Below are positions 33,397 to 45,217 of a stretch of DNA of 64,000 bases, piece by piece. The stretch lies in assembly GCA_964016875.1 (NCBI GenBank), contig OZ024720.1, positions 25,423,742 to 25,487,741 on the forward strand, given 5' to 3'. This DNA is from Fallopia convolvulus. Taxonomy: Eukaryota > Streptophyta > Magnoliopsida > Caryophyllales > Polygonaceae. The translations under genes were made by a program, and so were the position numbers. The notes beneath the pieces are model-generated. The model was not told the origin of the DNA, made no database searches, and saw nothing but the letters and a program-made list of their open reading frames with translations. Every line of letters starts with the position of its first letter. The first letter of the stretch is position 1.

Positions 33397-36300
33397 TTTT
33401 TTTAATCATAAAACAAAGTTAAACTTCAGTGTTAATGTTATTAGAAAAGAGTAACTTATTCCCCTACCGGGTAAATTACATCAAGAGGTAGTAAATTAGC
33501 AAAACACGAGTGTTCATAAAAGTACTCAATAAAAGAAACTGAGATATTAAGAGAATGATTGGCTAGAGCATCCGCTACCCGATTTGCAATTCTTGAAATA
33601 TGCTTGATCTCGATGTCCTAGGATGTGTCCTAGATTAATTTGTGGCATGCCTCCAACATATGATAATATTTATGAGGCAGGATTTTGGCTTGCAAAAGGA
33701 AATTTGTTGCTTGAAGCGAATCAGTTTGAAGCATAATCTTGCAAAAACCACCACTCTTGGCGATCATTAATCCCTTCAAAATAGCTTGTATTTTAGCTTG
33801 AAAAGCATCACACACACTAAGCTTGAAGGAGAAAGCCTAAATGAAACTCCCATGGTGATCTCGAATGATACCACCACCTCCAGTGAGCCCTGGATTCCCT
33901 TTAGATATACCATCAATATTAAGCACGAACCAGCCCGGGTGTGGCTTGACCCAATTCACAAGCGAAGAATTAGTGACAACGCCCAACTGAACATCACCAT
34001 CAGTTTTTTAGCAATAACATAAGAATCAATAATAGCTACCACCCTATGGCTCAGCATGTTCACGCTATCCTTAGCATCAAAACTTAGAGCATTACGGGTC
34101 TTGGAGGTCATCCATAACATGGAAGCAAAAATCGTGCTCCAGCTATCCAAATTGCGGATGTTAGCATAAACCTAGGCTCATACATACATCTCCAAGAAGA
34201 AACTGTTCACCAAGCCATTTTCGGTTAAAGCTTTCCAAACATCAGCAATCTCCTTGCAATCACGTAGCAAATGCATGGGCGATTCAATCCACACCTTGGA
34301 CACCCAGCTGAGTCCGAAAGATGCCTTATCACCCTTAGTTGATTGCACATGATAAAATTGTGTGTCACTAGATAGAGAAAGTGACGAGCCCTTTGTTGAC
34401 ATAGAACTTTCCAAATCTTTGTCCAAACCGGCTCAGAAACTTGATCTATTGTAGACCGCCTCAGAGCATAAGAAGAGCTAGAGGTGAAGTTACCTAATGC
34501 AGATGGAAGCCAATAATACTTGTCCCCCATATTTTGATCCGCAACTAATTCAATAGAAGACAGCCGCTGAATTAGATCAGCAGGTAGCAACACAACCAAT
34601 TCATTCAAATTCCAGCTTCCTTCTGTATAATAATCAGCCACGAACCAGTTTTGCACAAACAAGGGAATCTCAGCAGTTGCGATCTCTTTGAGAGGTCTAT
34701 CAATAAACCATCTATGCTTCCAAAAGAGAGTAGTGAAACCGTCACCCACAGCCACAACAATCCCCTTAGATAGAACACTCGCACCTTGAACCAGGACTTT
34801 CCATGTATAGAAAGATCTTGGTCAATTAATAAACATATCACAATCGGTTATATTGTGACAATATTTTCCTCTTAAAATTCTGCTCCAAATTGCCTCTGAA
34901 TCGTTAAGAAGACGTCAATCCAATTTAGCAAGAAGAGCATCGTTAGAGGCCCTCATTGTACGAATACCCAAGCCTCCTATTTTTTTGGCTGGAAAATTTG
35001 ATCCCAATTCAAAAGATGGAGCTTACGCTGTTCAGCAGTAGAGCCCTAGATGAAATTACACACCTTTTGATCGATGGCATCACATATTGAGCGAGGCGCC
35101 AACGTCGATTGCATAGTGTAGATAGGCAGGCTTGAGAAAACAGAGGTCGCCAAAGTCATCCACCCGCTGCTGAAACGTATTTCGATTGCCAACTGTTGAA
35201 CCGTGCACATACTTTATCTAGTAAAAAATTATAGTTATCTGATGACATACGATCACAAGTGGTAGGAACACCCAAAATTGAGCCAAAATTATCGGCCATC
35301 GGCATAGCCAAAAAATTGCTAATTGCACAACGGTCAACTTCAACAACTTTAGTGGAAAAGTATATGCAGCTCTTCCCATAGTTAACAGATTTACCAGAAT
35401 ATTAACAGAACCTTTGTAAGCAACTCTTTATGATAGCAGCTTGGCTAATTGATGCCTAAGCAAACAAAACCAAGTCATCGACAAAGAAAATATGTGATAG
35501 ACCGACTCCTCCATACACAAGACAAATAAGTACGAAGAGAGTTGGTCAACTTGCGGATTCCACGAGTAGACTTAAAAGACCCCACCTTGGACCCATTCCA
35601 TAGCATTTCAGTTGAGCCATAAGTTTGACATTTCATAATTGTCTCAATCAGATTGGTTGGAAGCCGAGCTCGGACTAAGATAAGGCGCAAAAACTCCAAT
35701 GCACCCGATTGTATGCCTTAGCTAAGTCGACTTTGATCATCATCATTTTCCTGTTAGCAGAAGTAGTTGAAAAAGTATGGAGGACCTCCTGAATCACTAC
35801 AACATTATCATTTATTTGACGCCCAGGAATAAAACTTTCTTGAGTCGGAGAGACGAGCAACAGTAAGACAAGCTTTAACCTGTTTACAAACCTCTTAGTT
35901 GCAATTTTGAACGTAACATTCAACAGAGAAATAGGACGGAAATGAGCTGCCAAAGTCGGGGAATCAACCTTAGGAATAAGGTGCATAAGAGCATCACCCA
36001 TACCCTCGGGGAGATCGCCACCACTCACAAAATTCAGCAGGCTATTACATACGTTTGGTCCAACAATAGCCCATTGTTTTTGAAAGAAATTGCCAGGAAA
36101 CTGTCCGAACCCGATGCCTTGAAAGGAGCCATCATCCGCAAAGCATTCCACACATCACCAGTTGTGAAAGGACGACTAAGATTGGCAATAAGCTCTTCTA
36201 AGAGAACAGGAAAGGAGAGAGTAGGAGACATAGTAGAATACCATGGCTCCACCCCCTCAGCCGTGAAAAGTTTTGATAAAATACTAAGAACCGACCGACG

Positions 36301-36590
36301 ATTTTCTACCACATCATGAGTCCAACTAACATCCTCATTTTGCAAAGTAGTGATTTTATTAGCTCGTCTTCGAATCACAATACAAAGATGATAAAATCTT
36401 GTGTTCCAATCACCATCTAGAAGAAAAGACGCCTAAGATTTCTAAAACCATAACAACTGCTCTTGGTTAAGCACCTATTCAAGCTCATTGCGTAATTCCC
36501 TTTCACGCCAAAAAAGACGTGGAGATTGCCTTGTATCCAAAGCACGTTTGAAGCCTTCCAATCGAGTCGTGTGATTCCGGACAAGATCAC
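33397..36590 (-). mobile_element. L1-type LINE, 5'-truncated
   Basis: A minus-strand non-LTR element. A short A-run (T7 at 33397-33403) marks the 3' end. Only the second ORF is represented, and its 5' part is missing at about 36590, where copia gag resumes. A target duplication was not found, so a later deletion at one edge is possible. Confidence 0.85.
33425..36585 (-). pseudogene. LINE ORF2: reverse transcriptase, zinc-binding and RNase H regions (broken)
   Basis: From right to left: linker RLEGFKRALDTRQSPRLF, then GDALMHLIPKVDSP and FRPISLLNVTFKI, FIPGRQINDNVV, VDLAKAYNRVHWSF (reverse transcriptase fingers and palm), and the catalytic box FVDDLVLFA at 35474-35485. Next comes the plant LINE zinc-binding region at 34225-34755 (YALRRS ... 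VWTKIWKVLCQQRARHFLY), then an RNase H-like end (AFQAKIQAIL, LQTDSLQATNFL, ISRIANRVADALA). Stops and frameshifts occur throughout. No endonuclease domain remains. Confidence 0.87.
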
Positions 36591-36824
36591 CATCAAACCC
36601 TTTGTTGTACTACCCTTGACCGTGTGGTGCGCTACACTCTTGGACATGGAGAAGCGAATTGCAATAATCGCCTTCCTATCCAATAGCTTGCACTCTTCTT
36701 CCTTCATCTCCTTAGGCTTCTCTTCGAGAGGCAAGTGAAGCTCTTTACCATAGAGGTAATCTTCAATCTGCATCTTCAAGAAACCATAATCAGTTCTATC
36801 AAACTTCTCCACAAGAATCTTCAT
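36591..36824 (-). pseudogene. Copia gag, N-terminal fragment
   Basis: Starts MKILVEKFDRTDYGFLKMQI and runs to TTKGLM, then passes directly into LINE sequence. It lies just downstream of the PBS of the 36866-37342 LTR and is the first half of the gag whose second half is at 30762-31385. Confidence 0.85.
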
Positions 36825-36851
36825 GTCTTCCTTTGAAATTGTATGAACCTT

Positions 36852-36863
36852 GCTTTGATACTA
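36852..36863 (-). other. Primer-binding site of the short copia element
   Basis: Minus-strand TAGTATCAAAGC next to the LTR; two mismatches to TGGTATCAGAGC. Confidence 0.7.
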
Positions 36864-36865
36864 GT

Positions 36866-37342
36866 TGTTAGCAAATTCGACCCCCTATCACAACGGTAGA
36901 ACAAACATGGACTCACATGAGAAGAATTGAATGAAACAAGAAGAGAAGAACACAAGAATTTGGTGACCTAGTTCATCAGAATGACTATGTCTAAGGGCAG
37001 TACCAAGCCAGGGACTTTGCACTAGATCTGAGGATTACAAGGATTACAAGACTTGATCTCCCTGATTTACACTGCTTTGAACAGTCTCTAGCTTTCTTTG
37101 AATTTTCCCTCTCTGCTTTTCAAATTATTCTGGCACACATCACAATTACAATAATCATGGGTATTTATGGAGGATCCTAGGCATTAGGATGGAAACAAGA
37201 TATTACAAGGATAGAAATCCCAATATCTTCTAGATATATTTCTTTGTTAATATCCAATATCTTTTATTTCCTTAATGATATAAAATCTCATCTACCAAAA
37301 ATAGAAGACACAATCTATCCAAAGGATCCCGTCAAGCTTGCA
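36866..37342 (-). repeat. Short copia LTR, right copy (5' LTR)
   Basis: 477 bp, plus-strand ends TGTTAGCAAATTCG and AAGCTTGCA, with PBS and gag immediately to the left. Related copy at 20790-21245. Confidence 0.85.
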
Positions 37343-37565
37343 TGATAAAAAATCAGCCTCGTACCGACACGTGCCAAGATGCGGGTACGTCCCACATAAG
37401 GCACAGTCACACCTCACCCTTCTCGGCCCGCGTCTTGCCTCAATTCTCGATACGCGACCTTGTATGCCCGAAACGCGGCCGCGTCTCCTTGCCCCCGGCC
37501 CTCGCTCTTCTGGCTGCGGTCATGGTTCAACCTTTCGCTCCGCCTTCGACTCCTTTTGCGCCTAA
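37343..37565. other. GC-rich remnant beside inverted Athila-type LTR
   Basis: A GC-rich 220-bp stretch of unknown identity between two LTRs. On the minus strand it follows the LTR end with TTAGGCGCAAAAGG, which may be what is left of a PBS and leader. Confidence 0.4.
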
Positions 37566-38602
37566 TGACTGGCTGAAAGTCGTCGTGCCAAATCAAAATA
37601 TAAATCCCTAATTACTCAACTAGTATAGTTGGTAAGTCGGGGTCGTACCCAAGAGACACTTGTAATTCAAAGTATCATTGTTATCAACTTAATAGTAACA
37701 AAAAGGGGGAGTTTTGGGTTGTAAACTAAAACTAGGCAATTTCAAAGCAAACAAAGCAATTAAACAGAGCAAAGGTTAAATTTTTATCAATTAAGGAAAT
37801 CAACCTATTCAAGCATCCACTTTCATCATCAAGTTATTGATCATTGATTCAAACAAGTTATTCCCTTTAGTTATTCCTATCCTGATCAGATTTAGAACAT
37901 GGCCACGAGACATGCAAACTTAATATCCAAATAAATCATTAAACGGTCATAAATCATATGGACATTAGCAATGAGAGCAAGGATAAATAGGATACATACA
38001 ATTGAATTCCAAAGAGTCAAACAATTAACATGCATTCAAATCTCTTTATCAACTGTTTTAGTCCAACGAGTCCTAAATCAATTGAGTTGCTACAAAGATT
38101 AGGTTTTGCTACGAGAAAAGCTAGATCTAGCAATAGAGAGTATTAATTCCAACAAGTTGGCCAGACAAGCAGAAATCAACACAATCAACATTAATTTAGC
38201 ACAAGAGAATTGAAATAACTTGTAAGGAATAAACTTGAGAAAGAATCTCACAACAACTTGAGTTTGAAAAGTTTAAACTTGAATAAGATCTAAGGTTTTA
38301 GTTCTCCATAGAAGAGAGAATACAAAACAAAGTAAAAAATAGGTCTCAAGAGAAGTTGTTCCAACAAAAACTAAAAACTAGGCATAAGTAATCTTCTAAA
38401 ACACGAAATAATCAAGATAAAATATAATAAGGCAATAAAGATAAGGCGGAAGATATCGCGCGTGTGAATCCAGCAGGGCCGCGATCGCCATAATGTGGGG
38501 CAGCGATCGCCACCAATGTGAACCGTGATCGCGGCCTTCAACAAACTTCGAACTCTTGAAAAACAACAACTTCGAATCCTTGGTCTTCAAGACCCCACTG
38601 CT
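37566..38602 (-). repeat. Athila-type LTR (E0b), inverted copy, truncated
   Basis: Reverse complement of a relative of 29209-30446, ending (as read on the plus strand, starting) TGACTGGCTGAAAG. GCGATCGC-type palindromes recur at about 38472-38515. It is cut by the E1 LTR at 38603. Confidence 0.75.
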
Positions 38603-40565
38603 TGTTGAGAGGGTTTCTTGACAACAAATAAAATTATAATCAAGACCTCGTTGTGTATATCGAAGTCAGATTCATCCACAGGAAGAGAGGTTGTGTTTAA
38701 TTACTAAATTAAAACTAGGGCTGGGTATATGTTCGAAACCGGACCGAGACCGATTTTCTGGAAAAAAAAGGACCAGGGACCGGACCGAAAAAGTTCGGTC
38801 TGGTCCATGTCTGGACCCAGTCCGGTCCATGTTGCATCGGTTTTGGACCGATTTATTTATTTTAAATAAAATACCGCCTTTAAGTAATAGTTTGCTCAAA
38901 TTGCAAATTTCTCGTTTGGACTGTTTGGTATAGCCATATAGGCCCTTTTTAAGTTAGCAAGAACAACCAACATTTGAAAATTAAAAACTTGATAATATTA
39001 GTATTAAAAGGCTACTAATTACAAAATAATAATAAAAAATATATAAAAAATTCGGTCTGAACCTGGATCAGACCGGGACCGAATTTTTAAAATTCATGGA
39101 CCGAGGACCGGACCGGTATACCCTATGTCCGGTCTCGGTCTCGGTCGGTCCGGTCCAAAATTCCTATCCAAACCTGAATTTGCCCAGACTTAATTAAAAC
39201 ACAAAGAAAGGGGAGAACAAAAGCAAGAAACGAAACAAGACAACGCAAAGTAACAAGTCAAAGCACTAAATAGGCTCGATACCGACCTTGTCAGGATCGG
39301 TAACGAGGTGTAACTTAGATCGAACGACGAGAAACTAACCACAAAACTACAGGCTCAGTACCGACCTAGGTGAGCTCATTAACGAGGTATATGGGTTTTA
39401 AGATCGACTCACAAGCGAGAGAAAAATCTAGGACTAGGGTCTTACCACAACATAGTCATGCAATCAAACAATATTAATTATAAATATCATACCTCTAAAC
39501 ACAAGTAATCAACTTTCGTTGAATAAACAAGCAAATCAATCAACTTTCATAAATTAATTCACTTTATCTACTTATTTTGATATAAAGTTCTCAACTTTCG
39601 TCTCAAACTTATCTCTTATTCAAGTTCACAACTTTCTCTTTCAATCAAGTCATAAACATGAATTACTTCAACTTTCATCAAAGTATAAGCACAAACAAGT
39701 AGAAAAATAGATAAAAGGCTTTCAATTCATTCAATAACATCATCATTCATTCAATCACATCATCATTCATTCACAACTATGTTGGATTTTTACCCCAACC
39801 CTATAATAAAAGACTACTCACTCATGGTTGAGAAAGAGCAAACAAAACAACTTAAAGAAAACATAACTTTGAATTTAACTAAAAGCTTACTTAAATTCAA
39901 ATGCAAACTTGTCTTCAACACATACTTAGAACACAAGGAATCTCAAACAATCCTCTTGCTTGCGCTCCAAGCAACAACCTTGTCTCTCAATCTTAAAACC
40001 GTACGTCCCAAAAAAATAAAACTAGGAGAGAGCCCTTTAACTTATCTAAACAAGGGTATTTATACTAAAAACATCTATCTAAAGAGTTTCCTTAAAGATA
40101 AAAAAACTTCTAAACTCAAAAGATCTCGAAATATCTATCATTAAATTCACTAAGTTGGTCACGTCCTATTGACAGGGGACCTCGGTACCGACCCCGTCAG
40201 GGTCGATAGGACTCTGGAATTTTACTCTTGGAAGCTTCGGTATCGACCCATGGAAGGTTGGTAACGAGCGTTGTCTTTAGTATTCTTCTCTTCTTATTCT
40301 TCACCTTTTTCTTGGACTTGTTGGGATTTCTTCTTATGCCTTCTTCTCTTCCTCCTCTTAGCGTGCTTCTCTCTTTCAATGTCCTCGAATGCTCCAAATC
40401 CGCTTCAACAACTACACAGAAACACAAAACTAGTGTAGTTTTCATACTTTTCACAAAATATGAAAACTATATTAAAAAAACACACAACACACACGAAAAA
40501 ACATCTAAACAAGACCTAAAAACCTAGAAAAACACACCAAGACAAAGCTAAAAACATGGACACCA
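38603..40565 (-). repeat. 3' LTR of E1 (contains a MITE)
   Basis: It starts TGTTGAGAGGGTTTCTTGAC like the E3 LTRs (TGTTGGTAGGGTTTC...) and ends GGACACCA followed by the PPT complement AAATATCCCATAC. About 1.48 kb without the MITE and its target duplication, close to the 1.49 kb of E3. Confidence 0.8.
38716..39192. mobile_element. hAT-type MITE (477 bp)
   Basis: Terminal repeats TAGGGCTGGG and CCCAGACTTA (imperfect inverted) and a perfect 8-bp target duplication ATTAAAAC at 38708-38715 and 39193-39200. Both subterminal regions are rich in GGACCG/CGGTCC runs in opposite orientation, giving fold-back potential. No transposase. Confidence 0.85.
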
Positions 40566-42112
40566 AAATATCCCATACATAAGCTTGCTTGTCCTCAAGC
40601 AATCAACAAACATAAATCAAAACCATCAACACATCCATCAAGTAATAGCCCTTATCAAAAAGCAATTTCCGCAGAAGTGAAAATTAGACAAGTGACTTAA
40701 ACGTCATCACACATATATGAGCAACCAATAAACACAAGCAATCACAACCTAACCTCACAAGGAATATGTGTTTCACTCAACTCTCATTTGTTTAGGGTTT
40801 TAGTAACAACTCTCAACTCAATCCTATATGCAAAAAATCATAGACATTGTTACGTATATACCATCCTCTCTATGTCAAAACAAGCAAAATTATCAAGAGA
40901 ATTTCGGCTCAATGAAAAACTTCATAGAAGTTTCCATTCAGTTGGGTTGTAATGGGGTTTGGCAATAACAATAAGGTGTGGAAATATTTTGGCTATGTGG
41001 TGCTAAAAATCTGGGAATCAAGAATCCAAAACTCTCCAACACAACTCACCAAAACTCTCAAGAGCAACTTACCAAACTCTCTCATCATTATGCACACTCT
41101 CTTTCTTTTTCATCAACCCAAATATCCCAACTAAGTCTCATGAATCATATAAAGGAATTTTTGGCCTTTCTTTCATTACTTTCTTATGCACTTATTCACA
41201 CTTCTTCCTTCTCTTTTTTTTTTTCTGGATTTTCTGCTGAATTTTTCTGAATTTTTTTCTCCTGGGAGGAGCTCGGTACCCAACCTACTAGGGTTGGTAA
41301 CGAGGTTTGTAATTTTCCCTTCTCTTGTTCCTCCTTTGTTTCTACTAATTTGTGCATTCTTTTGTAAGACAAAAATCCTTTTTACAACTTTTGATCAACA
41401 ATGAGACTCCTATAACACCCATCCTTTTTTTTGTGCCAATACATCACACTCAACAAAATAAATTCCAACCAACTAGTCCTAATCCCCGAATAAGGTCAAG
41501 CTTTTATCGGCTAGGAAACATTTTGTGGAGCTTAAAATAGGCTTAAAGGCTCAAAACATTGGCTACAAAAAGAAAGGAGAATGGAAAGGTGGATAAGAAG
41601 TAATAAGCCTAATGAAAATAAGTTCTCCATCCTCTAATTCCACAAGTAATGCACTAATATCTCATAAAGGCTTCAAGAAATAAATAACCACATCAATATC
41701 AAGAGATAATATGCAAATAGGAGAGTAAAATCACACATGAAAAAGTCAAGGCTAAAATAAGCTCACATGGTCAATTTTTTGTTGGATTGCAACTAACTCA
41801 TGCTAAAAGTCATATGTGTTCAATTTCATCACAAGCAAAAAAAACTTCACATAAAAACATTTTCATGGTAGACTCGGGGTATACTATCCAAACATGCTAA
41901 AGGATTTACATGATCATGCAAGTAATTAATATCATAGAACTCTTAATACAAGGGTATCATCCGTCCTAAAATCTTTTGTGATTTTTTCAAATTTTAATTT
42001 TTTTTCATATATATATTATAGAGAGCAAGCAAAATAGCAAAGTAACAAAAGACATTAAAGCAAGACATGAAAAACAAACAAACACAAAACAAGAGTTTTA
42101 TTTCCCTCCCTA
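40566..42112 (-). other. E1 3' noncoding region with PPT
   Basis: Minus-strand PPT GTATGGGATATTT lies beside the LTR, preceded by TTGCTTGAGGACAAGCAAG (about 40585-40603). Blocks such as 40925-41010 match E3 at 47090-47180. No ORF is convincing. Confidence 0.65.
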
Positions 42113-42507
42113 CTAATAGTGTCCCCACTCTAAGGAACACAGAAAAGTAAAGAAAGAAATAGGGAAAAGGAACGAACTCACAAGATAAATTTTCAAGTGG
42201 TTGAAAAAATCCTTGGACAATCTTGAAAGAGAGAATTTCCGATGGTCATATGGTGGAGAGCACTGCTCTAGGTTATGCATAAAATCAGCGGTAGTATGCC
42301 AATATTCGTTCTCGTTTCCCAACGGTCATTGGCCGTCCTCCAACGAGACTCGGCCACCTTATGGCGCTGCTCATCAATCTGCCTATGAGCCTCAAAAGAT
42401 TCTTGGAACTAGGTCATCCTGTCATACATTTGATACTGAACCATGTGCAGCCTGTCTATCTTTTGGACCATGTCATTTACCCAAGGGGGAGGTGCGGATC
42501 TAAATTT
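42113..42507 (-). pseudogene. E1 post-pol ORF, C-terminal piece
   Basis: Minus-strand translation (MVQKIDRLHMVQYQMYDRM, then EQRHKVAESRWRT, then HNLEQCSPPY) parallels the E3 ORF end (RMQQLHLQTDHIHRRMDRW ... NFEHYFPP). Stops and one shift are present. E2 cuts it at 42507. Confidence 0.7.
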
Positions 42508-44202
42508 TGATAGCTTGCATTTTAGAGCATCTTAGGACATGCATTTAAGATTTTAGTTTATATGTTTTCATGCATATGTCATGTGTTTTCTAGTACTTTT
42601 AGTTTAGTTTCCGTTATAAATGTCTACACGCATATTTGCAAGCTTTTCAGGTACTTTTGAGAAGTTTGAGCTTGATTGGAATGCGTTTGGATACATGGCG
42701 GAATCAAGACTTCAGTCTAGGAAGCAACGAGACCGGAAAAGAACCATTCAAGAGCTGAAAAGAAGGAAGCACACGATCAAAGTCCAAGGTCGTGCACCAA
42801 GGTGCACGGTCGTGCAGGCGGTGTTGACAAGTCTTCGGATTGTGCACCATAGGCGCACGATCGTGCATCTTGGTTCAGATAACGGAACGGGTCGTGCATT
42901 GCAAGTGCACGATCGTGCACCTCTCAAGCCAAGGTCGTGCGGAGCCCCTTCAAGATCGTGCGATGGCTTGGATTGTGTGGCACCTAAGGCATGGGTCATG
43001 CGACCCAACGCACGATCGTGCGTCTCCTCTTGCGCCGGTGTAGATCGTGCGTCTTCAAGCCATGGGTCATGCGGCGCCATGCACGATCGTGCGTGTTTTT
43101 AAGATAGGCCATGCTCGAGCGTTGCTTAATTAGCCTAAGGTCGTGCGCGTATGTGCACGACACGCGCCGTGGCACGTGCATCCTTTTTAGGTCGGGTTTT
43201 TGGGCCGCCTCTCCTATCTTACCCTACTATAAATACACTCTTTTGTTATCTAGTTAAGGACTTCGAGCTTTTACTAATTTATATTGCTTGAGAGACAAGT
43301 TTAGATAGATCTAGTAGGAGATTGAAGACTTTTTGTTGGATTTGAGTTTGAATTTGCTGGATTTTAATCAAGTTTGTTTGGTTCTTCAATCCGGTATGTT
43401 GATTCTCATTGTTGCATTGATCTCTTTTGTTTCCATGTCTAGTTAAACCCTAAATTCTAAGATTGGGGTGAACCCAATAATGTATAGGTAGAATAATCCA
43501 TAAAATTGCACAATCTATTATTTGAAAGTTTTCTTTGATTCAATCCTAGATGCTCTACGCCTTAGTAACTTTTGTGAATGGGAACTTACCAAAGTTTGAG
43601 ACTGAAAGGTAAAAACTTTGATAAGTAGTCAGATAGGGAATTGAGACTGAAAGGTACTTTTATTAGTTGGAACCCTAGAATTTGACCTGAGTTTTCTCTA
43701 TTATGAAAATATGTTGAATTCTCTAGTAGAATAACAATTGTCATAGTAGCCTTAAGGTTGGGTTGAGTTAGCAAGTCGCGAAAGCGGATGTTGATTCAAT
43801 TTAATCTTAAATTATAAGTGCTTAAAGGTCTAGATTTTAATTTGCAAGTCACGAAAGTGGATGTTTAATGGAGTCTAGATACATTTGTTAACATTCAAAA
43901 GAATTTAGCACATACATTAGACAATTGTCTTCAAACAAAGTTAGAATTAAGATTGTGCAATCATCCTTTATAGTTTACTAAAGCATTATTATGGGGATCC
44001 TTGATCTTAGAAGCCTTTCTCTCATATTTACTTGTTTATTTGTCATAGTTCGTTTCATAAGCTAAAATCACGAAACAATCTTTTCTTATTTTTACGACTT
44101 CGTCTACTGATTTGAATACATTTAATACTACTTAGTCCAGAGTTCGACACCTTGGTATTACAACCGATCTCGTACACTTGCGGGGTAGGATTTGGCCTAT
44201 CA
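42508..44202 (+). repeat. 5' LTR of E2
   Basis: TGATAGCTTGCATTTTAG ... GGCCTATCA, 1,695 bp. U3-like part holds four perfect GCACGATCGTGC palindromes (42855, 42907, 43010, 43081; the second extends to 16 bp). TATA box CTATAAATA at 43227-43235. Confidence 0.9.
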
Positions 44203-44208
44203 AGTTTT

Positions 44209-44225
44209 TGGCGCCGTTGCCGGGA
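44209..44225 (+). other. Primer-binding site of E2, tRNA-Asp type
   Basis: TGGCGCCGTTGCCGGGA, complementary to the 3' end of plant tRNA-Asp, six bases after the LTR. Confidence 0.88.
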
Positions 44226-44328
44226 ACTATGGTTAGTATTGGTTTTTTCTCACAACTGGTAGACTAGGTTTGTTTTTCTTTTTAATTTTGTTTCTTTTGT
44301 CAGTGATTTCAGGTTTGTTCTCTAGTTC

Positions 44329-45217
44329 ATGCGAAGAACCTTGAATGCTCAACCACTCAACAATTTGGATCCTGAATTGAGCGTACTTTTCGTAGAAGAC
44401 TAAGAGAGCAATGTGCAATCCAAGCTATGGGTGATCAAGACCAAGATGCCGAGACTTTGCATAGAGCCTATGTTGTAGATCTAGAAACCCAACTAGCGGC
44501 TGCCAACAATCGATTGGCTATGTTGAACCAAAACCAAGCGCTCCAAGAGCAAGAACAACGCCCACAGACTCTAGTTGAATACATGAGGCCTGTTCAACAT
44601 GGGCCTATTTCTGGTGTTGTCTATCCTGAGGTGTAAGCTCTTTATTTTGAATTGAAGCCCTCCTTGATCAACATGGTTCAACAAAATCAATTTGGAGGTC
44701 TTCCATCTAAAAATCCTCATCAGCACCTCACTACTTTTATTGAGCTCATGGATACTGCCAAAATCCATGATGTCCCAGATGACACACTTAGGATGAGAGC
44801 CTTCTCATTCACTTTAAGGGACAAGGCCAAAACATGGTTCAAGACTCTTCCTCAGAACTCCATCAGAACATGGGATGATTTGCCTCAGCCTTCTTGAACA
44901 AATACTTCCCACCTAAGAAGATTTTTAAGATGAGGCAACCAATCAGTAATTTCAAGATGATAGATGTGAAGTCTTACTTTGAAGCTTGGGAGAGATTCAA
45001 GGAGCTTCTTGTGTTGTGCCCTCATCATGGGCAATCTAAGGTGGAACTTCTTGATATCTTCTATAATGCAATTGATGATGCAACTCGTATGCTAATTGAC
45101 GCCTCATATGGAGGTGGCCTGTCTAATATTCAAACAGACGAGGCATGGGATTTTATTGAAAGAACGACATTGCACTCCAACAACTATTTTGATGTTCGTT
45201 CCACATCTAGTGCCAAG
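44329..45217 (+). pseudogene. E2 gag, N-terminal part (broken)
   Basis: The ATG at 44329-44331 is followed by a shift into the frame MGDQDQDAETLHRAYVVDLE. An in-frame TAA stands at 44634-44636. The capsid domain follows (ELKPSLINMVQQNQFGG, AFSFTLRDKAKTWFKTLP). A one-base frameshift near 44890 leads to FLNKYFPPKKIFKMRQ and LLDIFYNAIDDATRMLIDAS. The E3 insertion interrupts it at 45217 after RSTSSAK; gag resumes at 55233. Confidence 0.85.

Noticed and set aside
42620..43102. Long plus-strand reading frame in the E2 LTR with repeated Arg/Ser/Cys peptides
   Set aside because: It arises from the GCACGATCGTGC repeats and has a mirrored frame on the other strand; it is LTR sequence, not a gene.
42780..43150. 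Regular palindromic repeats that resemble a CRISPR array
   Set aside because: Repeats are 12 bp, irregularly spaced, inside a plant LTR with TATA box; no array structure or cas genes.
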